A stretch of 64,000 nt of DNA from Cristatella mucedo (lineage: Eukaryota > Bryozoa > Phylactolaemata > Cristatellidae): the NCBI GenBank assembly GCA_009760855.2, contig WPIO01000001.1, positions 13,459,001-13,523,000 on the forward strand, written 5' to 3'. This document shows positions 25,901 to 33,287 of this stretch, in pieces. Below the pieces are notes generated by a model that was given only the letters and a program-made list of their open reading frames with translations, was not told where the DNA came from and did no database searches. The first letter of the stretch is position 1, and each line of letters begins with the position of its first letter. The translations under genes were made by a program, and so were the position numbers.

Positions 25901-28900
25901 GACCTCTCATAGAAGAACCGATTTCAGTGTAATAATGGCTTTCAATGCCTGGGTCGATGAGAATCGAGCAGTTGGAATATAAAATGAAAATTGGAACGGT
26001 TAATATTCACAATAAGCTCTGCCAACATATCTCCTATTGAGTCTGTACGGAATATAGGTGTTTGGTTCCAAAGTGACCTTTCATTAGACGACCACATCAG
26101 CTCCACAGTCAAGTCTGCCTACTTTCAGCTACATAACATTACTAAGATTCAGGGTTGCTTAGACAGGGTTACGGCATCTAAATTGGCCCATGCATTTGTG
26201 ACATCCCGTTTTGACTTCGGCAACTCACTGCTTGCTGGCCTACCCACCCGTGCAATCAGGCGCTTGCAGCTTGTGCAAAACTCAGCAACTAGGCTTGTCT
26301 GTCGTGAGCGTTGAGGCTGCCTTATCACACCACTTCTCGTTGACTTGTACTGGCTCTCAGTCAAGCAATGCATCGACTTCAAGGTTTTATCGCTCACTTT
26401 TAGGTCCCTTCATTTTTTGGCTTCAGCCTACCTATCAGATCTACTCCCCCACCAGGCTAAGCATCACACCACATGCTTTCCGAAATCTAACGTTTATCTG
26501 TACCTCATACGAACCTCAAATCCTTTGGAGACCGTGCTTTTAGTTCGTATGCTCCCAAAGCCTGGAACTCACACCCGACTTGCATTACTACATCTCCTGA
26601 CTTGTCCAAATTTATAAAGAAACTAAACGCATCTATTTAGGAGAGCATTTAGTGGGTCCATGTGATTCGTCCTTTATGTGCTTATGTGTGCTGACACTGT
26701 GCATGCTGCAACTAACCATATTTGCATGCTGACTCTGTGAATGTCACCTCTAACCATGTTTGGCTTCTTGTTCATTGAGCGTGCGACAGCTAACTATTCG
26801 AGCATGCTTCCTTTACAGAAAATATATAAAGTGCCTAGAAAGAGATTGAGTTATCCAAGGGTGCTATAACAAATGTATCATTATTATCATAGTATACAAC
26901 TTAGTCTGTAGACAAGCACCAGCCGGCATGGCACAGCACACAGTCGATAAGAAACCCAGTTAAGACATGGCCGAGTTGGATTATATGAACTGATAGTACT
27001 CATGGTAGGATCAAATTTTTTTATTATGATTCGATTACAGTCGTCCTTGTTACAAAATCCCTTTATTATAAAGTGACATAGCACGCTTTCTCCTGGAGAC
27101 AGCTAGCAGCAAGACAACTCCAACTGCTCGGCCGTGTGTCTACTTCCCAACTGCTGCTCTGTCCTGTGTATATGTGGCAGCTCTTAACACCCAGGTCATG
27201 CAGCTGATTGCAAGAGCCCAAACTTCTAGGTGGCACAGCCGGTAAACAACAGATGAGAGCCAGGTCCCTCTTGACCAAAACAACCAAGCCGGCAACTGCC
27301 AAAGCTTAAGCAACCCACTGCCACAATATCGAACTATACCCTGTTTATCGCGGTTAATCAGTTCCAGACTCCAACACGATCGGTAAATTTTCGAGAAGTA
27401 GAATTCTGCATTTATAAATCGATATTTTTGTTGTTAGAGCATAGAAAGCCTGTTTACGACCCTCTAAATAGGTTTTTAACATTATTGGAGCCTTTTAGAC
27501 ATTAACTAACACCCCTTTACTCACCATCACACTCATATTACAGAATATACTAGGCTAAATAAGAGAAAATAAGATATATTAGACGATAAAAATATCAAAT
27601 TATTACTATTGTACATTTAATTAAACACAGTTCTTACACTAAGAAGACGATAGGATAGCCAATCAGTAGCACAGCCAAACAGTGAAAAGCATGCTCTGAT
27701 TGGCTTGGTTTCACCTCACGCGATTTTTGGGGAAAGTTCGTGCCCACACAAAAGGAGTGGTCGAGCAGCTGCACCTGACATTTAAGGATTTGCAGGGGTG
27801 GTGGGCAGTAATTTGTATTTCAATTGTAATACATGGGTTTATAATTGACTCAGAGAGCATGCTGTATCTTTTTCACTATTTCGATCAACTTTTTAATGAG
27901 GATACTGGTATTTTAAAAATCCCTATAGAGTGTAGCCGTGAAATTTGAAGTGTGAAGTGGTGAAGGACGACTGTATTATATTGTGCCGTTAAGGATGAAA
28001 TGCTACATTACATTACATATATTGCTAATAGTAATAATAATAATACACTTTATATAGCTCCCTCAGAGAACTCAGTCTCTCTCTAGGCACTTTACATTTG
28101 CTGCAAAGGAAGCATGTTCGAATGGTTAGTGGTAGCATGCTGAATAAACAACAAGAATAACATGGTTAGGGGTGGCATGCACAGGGTCAGCATCCAAGTA
28201 TGGTTAGTGGCAGCATACACAGTTTCAGCAGCATAAGCACATAAAGGACGCATCACATGGACCCACTAAATGCTGTGATAGCCAAATACGTTTAGTTTCT
28301 TTTTAAATGTGGTCAAGTCAGGGCTGTGGTGATGCAAATTGGAATTGAGTTCCAGGCTTTGGGAGCAGACGAACTGAAGGCAGGGTCTCCAAAGGATTTG
28401 AGGTTCACACGAGGTTTAAATAAACAGATAGTCGGGTCTTACAAATGGAGATGGCCAATGTCCACGAGCTGAAGGATTTGCATTCACCCACTTGATGATC
28501 ATGATCCTGCGCACTAAAATGATATGTTATCCTGGACAGTACATTGCATGTTAACAGTACTACTTATTACCTCATGACACTAACTTTCAAATAGGATGGC
28601 TATGCAAGAACTAAGAAAGTCGGCAGTAAAAACCCAAAGAACAGATAGCTAATAACTATGGTTCATTGAGAAAGATTGTTGTTAACACCAAAGGCCGAGA
28701 GGTATGTGCTTGCTAGCATTTTCTTTTAAGGATCGTAGAGATGGCAGAAGAAATATCTGAACCAGATCAAATGATCGGGGCGGGGAGGGGGGCTACATTG
28801 CTTATGGGCCAGTCGAAGCTTATGCCTGTTCGGTAGTATGGTTGATTTGCAGCTGCTCAGTCATGGTAGGAGGGCAGAGGCCACAAACATTGTGACAGAG

Positions 28901-31900
28901 CAAGCAAATGGGAAGCAAACCAATTTTGGAGTAGTATGTTTTTTTGGAATGCGATGTGGTATCGTGAACATGTGTGCACGTACATGTGTCGCGTGTGTAC
29001 ATGTGCTCGTGCTAGCACGAGCTTATGTGTGTGTGCGTACTCACGCGGGCGTGAGTTTGAATGTTGTGCACGCTTGGGTGGGTGTGTGGGTAAGTTTGCC
29101 TATGTTTGCGTGAGCATGTGTGTGTGCACACTCGTGTGCTTGCAGGTGTGCATATGTCCAGACGTGTATACTTGTATGGACGAACTTGCATATGAAAGTG
29201 TGGCTGCAGCACACGGTGTTTCCAATTAAAGTAAATTTATGTTTGCCAAAGGTTACAGAATAAAGACGTCGTTTATCGAAAGTGATCGATTGTCGTCCAT
29301 CGAAATCCTGATCTCTGGTCCCCGAGGTCGTGGTTTTCACTGAAGTGGACGACACCACATATTTTTTATTTCTAGCTCATTGCACTATATAACACTACTT
29401 ATGTATATGCCGTGAATTTGCTTGATCGGTCTGCTTCACATATCGTGGTGTTTGCACGAATGCTATTGTGATGGTTCCGTTAGATTAAAAAAATGCATGG
29501 CGATTCAGGACAAGTTGGCTTGCTGATTCACGAGGTTTGCTGTTCAGTTAGCTTGCTTAGGTGCTTGCAGTTACATCCGATAAACGAACCTGTTCTTCTG
29601 TTTTAATATGGTAGAACAGAATAATGATGTGTTATCTGAACCAGAATTTACCTACAACAGCTAGCTAGTTTTTTGACACACCAGTCAAGGCTACATTTTT
29701 TTATATCATCATGCTGTTTAGTGAGTCCCACAATTTAGTGCGTCCGACGAGGCCAAGTTTAACCTCCAAGTCGATTGTTTGGCACTTGGGTACCCAGCTG
29801 GATCTAGAATATCGTCAGCCCCCTCCTCCTTGAGCTAGATCAAAAGAAATCTACCAGCCAACCTAACTGTATCACTGCGAGCTGAAAGTACTCATATCTG
29901 TCTAAATATGCCAACTAGCTCAGAGGGACTAGTGAATAGCAGCTAATACAGAGCAGTGTATATTAGCAAAGATTTAATAAGATTAAGGATTCAATAATAG
30001 AATTTGTATGGTCATGAATAAGCAGACTGATGATATTCTTAGCAATACTTGATTATCATTTCATGATTGGAACTTGCTAATTTTTGGCATTCTGTGTTGT
30101 GGTTACACAAGTTTCTAACGGTTATTAATAAGTTACATTTTGTTTATAATAATAATAATACATTTGTTGTATCACCCTCAGAGGACTCACTTGCTTTCTA
30201 GGCACTTAACATTTGCTGTAAACGAAGCATATAACTTACTGTAGCAATAAGCTGCCGGCAGCACACTTCTAACTTCTGCTCCAACTACCAACTCCATTGC
30301 TTAATTCCCACCACCACCATTGCTTATTTCTGGTCTGTCTTTCTTGTAAAACCTACACAGCTGGTGCCGACCCTGCTTGGAGCCTCTTCACGTGTGACCT
30401 GTACACACCTTGATACACCTTGCCACCTCCACCTTCTTGCACCTTCAGTAGCTGTCGTGATCTAGCAGTTACATGTCTCTCATGCTGCTCATTGATTTTA
30501 GAAATTATAGCCTAAACTTGTTAGCCACGTTGCTGCTCGGACTTACCTACTGATTTCCTCTACACTTAGCGACGTTGCTGTTATCCGGCAAGGCTGTCTG
30601 TTTGGATGGCCAGTCGATATAAACAACTACTACATGGCTGACACTGCATGGCTATGATGAGTGGCATATTATTTGCTTTCTTCCATAGTTTTTGTTATAT
30701 TTTGTATATGGTATTTATATGTTTGTATAGTTTTGTTAATGTGCTTTTTCCTTGGCTTTTTGTGGTCAGTTGTGACTGCCTCTTGTGGACTTACCTGTTC
30801 TCAATGGCTGTCATGAACCGTCAAATACTAGGGGCCATGCACAGCCCTGCTGAGATAGGTCTACATGCCATTCGAAAAGGGCTGATTGGAACTGGCCTGC
30901 TATATGTGCTCCAGCTAAAAAGTGCTGAGCCTGTAGCTTGATTTGCTAAAGACCTGTTTTTCCTGCTGCCTTGAGGGGCTTGACTGAACCGCTATCTCTT
31001 GATACCGTAGGAACCGAAGACCCCTAGCCTGTGAGTAGTCCTGAATTAAACTGGGCAGGTAATACTAATCTCAAGTTCGTCTAGAGGAGTTTTGAAGCCA
31101 TTAGGGTATGGTCTTACCTTTCTGTTGCAGATCTAGGCTAAAACCTTGATTAGCAGTGACTTTCACAGTTAATGTGAGTTGTTTACCATCCCACCTTCCC
31201 TTCCCTCCCGCAGCCGAATGACTTGCAGTAAATGTATGGCAACGACCATGCCAGTGCTGGACATCTAGTGATTAGAATGTCGATTTGGTTTTTTGTTGCA
31301 GAGCTTTTTCTCGAGAATTCTGCCATTCGTAAGCTCCATGATTTTGAGGAGGACTGCTTGCTCAATTTTTTCTTGAATATGGACATCAAACGTGAATCAT
31401 CTTCGGAGGAACGAGTTCGGGTTATAAGTGAAAAGTGAGTCAAAAAATCTGGGTGTGCCTACATTGCACGTGCTTCTTCAGTATTATAATTCTATCATCA
31501 TATTGATCAGCAAATAAAGCTATCTCACTCGAACTAATACAAATGCAAACGTTTTGAATAGGATTGACGGTTCCATAATGAAGGTCCATGACATAAACAA
31601 GAAGCAGACTTGGCTGAAGGATTCATTTTCAATGCTAGACTTTCGAAACAGGAATTTGGAAACTCTGGGTAAGCGATTGGTTATTATTTGGCATACGGTC
31701 TGCAGGCTGAGTGCTGAGCACAGATGATCAAATGAACCGTACACGAATGCTGCCTGTATGGCTCTTGGCCTTTATCATCCTTGCTACATTCGTGATCTAT
31801 GTTTGCACCAACAGTTGATCTACTCGACTATATGCATGGACCAGTTTCATATGTATGAGTGATATTTTGGGATTTTGTAACTTAGGTGGTAGAAATGCCC

Positions 31901-33248
31901 ATTAACAAGCCAGCACACAGAACCCGTGTCCACGTAGAAGTCTCACTTAATGCTGCTGGAAATGCATTTTTTGTCGCTGCATGGACACCTTGCATGAGCC
32001 CAACGAACTGTATTGTCAAGAAGCACTTCAGGCCAGAGCACAATTAGAAAAACTGCCCCAAAAATGCCGTCTGCAAGTCTGTGCAACGTGTCTACCTTAT
32101 TAAATTACACCCAGAAAATCACCATGTTATAGCTCGCTCGTTGGGGCTTTTGGATACTGTTACGAGTTTTTGTTATTTGTGTATTGCTCAAATCGTATGT
32201 GTGGATTATGCTATTCAACCTAGTTTTTGCAGGGACGTGCCACATTTGGCAGATGGTGAGTCGTGCTCTCTATGACTTCTTGTGAAATAAGTACATAGTA
32301 TGAGAGCTCACTGCCCTGTTGCTTTTACTGCCATGCTATGGTGGTTTGATGGTGTGCCTGCTCTACTACAAAGGACGAAGCTTGCTACCGTTGTTTTGAG
32401 TCTGTTTCAGGTTGACGTCTGGCTGAATCACATTTAAACATGGTTGTCGTACTGAGTTTGGTGTTCATGTAGGTAGCTTGTTATCCAGTGCCATTTGTCA
32501 TTATGTGGCATGCAAGCAACAATGGCAGTACAGGCTGATACCGGCTATGCTATTGAAGGATAATTTCTCCTGTTCAAATTTTCTTATCCACCTGCTGAGG
32601 TCTTGTCACCAATGCTGATTTCGACTAACCTAGTAATGCCTTTTGTGTGCAAAAATGGCTGCTCTTGAATCAAATCTTTCAGTGTTGCTGCTGTTGAGAC
32701 AGACAGTGCACCAACCACATGTTTCATTGGTTTGGCGTTGACTTGAAAAATCTGTTCATAGCTTTAATGTACTTCTCAGAATTCAAGTGTCAGGATGCTC
32801 ACAATGCTAGTTTGATCTACATGGCTCTCTTTCACCTAGCTGAGCTGCTGCACCGGCTTCAATCTTCCTGTGTGCTCGGGTCCTTTGTAGACAATAAATG
32901 AGCAGCTCATTCCTTGTATTCAAGACAGTTGACAATAGAACCTTTTTTCTGCAAGTCCTAGACTGTGGAATTCACTTCTACAATTCTTACGCAACATCTA
33001 TTCTTCTGCTGACGTCTGTGGTATCCTTTTCAGCAATCCTGAGCTGCTTCTTCCATGCCACCCTCTTTCTCGACTTCCCTCCTGACTCTGCTATACTTAT
33101 CGCTTTCTCTTTGTTTCGTGAGACGAAGTCTGTTGGCTACCGAATGCATATCGTAAGCTGCTTAGACTTTGGGCAAGCTATAGAAAACCGTCATGTGTAA
33201 CACCCACTTAGTCTATGCAGCTTTGTGGAGTTATAGACGGGAATACAT

Positions 33249-33287
<39 letters not shown>

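Noticed and set aside
28936-29358. Overlapping cysteine/valine- and histidine/threonine-rich frames on both strands
   Set aside because: They follow from the alternating TG/CA composition; no splice context or family resemblance.
30648-30941. Hydrophobic 97-codon frame resembling a membrane protein
   Set aside because: Low-complexity T-rich intron sequence inside the TRPM gene; no homology recognised.
32225-32257. Possible micro-exon between tttttgcag and gtgagt in the last TRPM intron
   Set aside because: Its 23 bases shift the last exon into a frame with an early stop, and the encoded residues do not resemble a TRPM tail.
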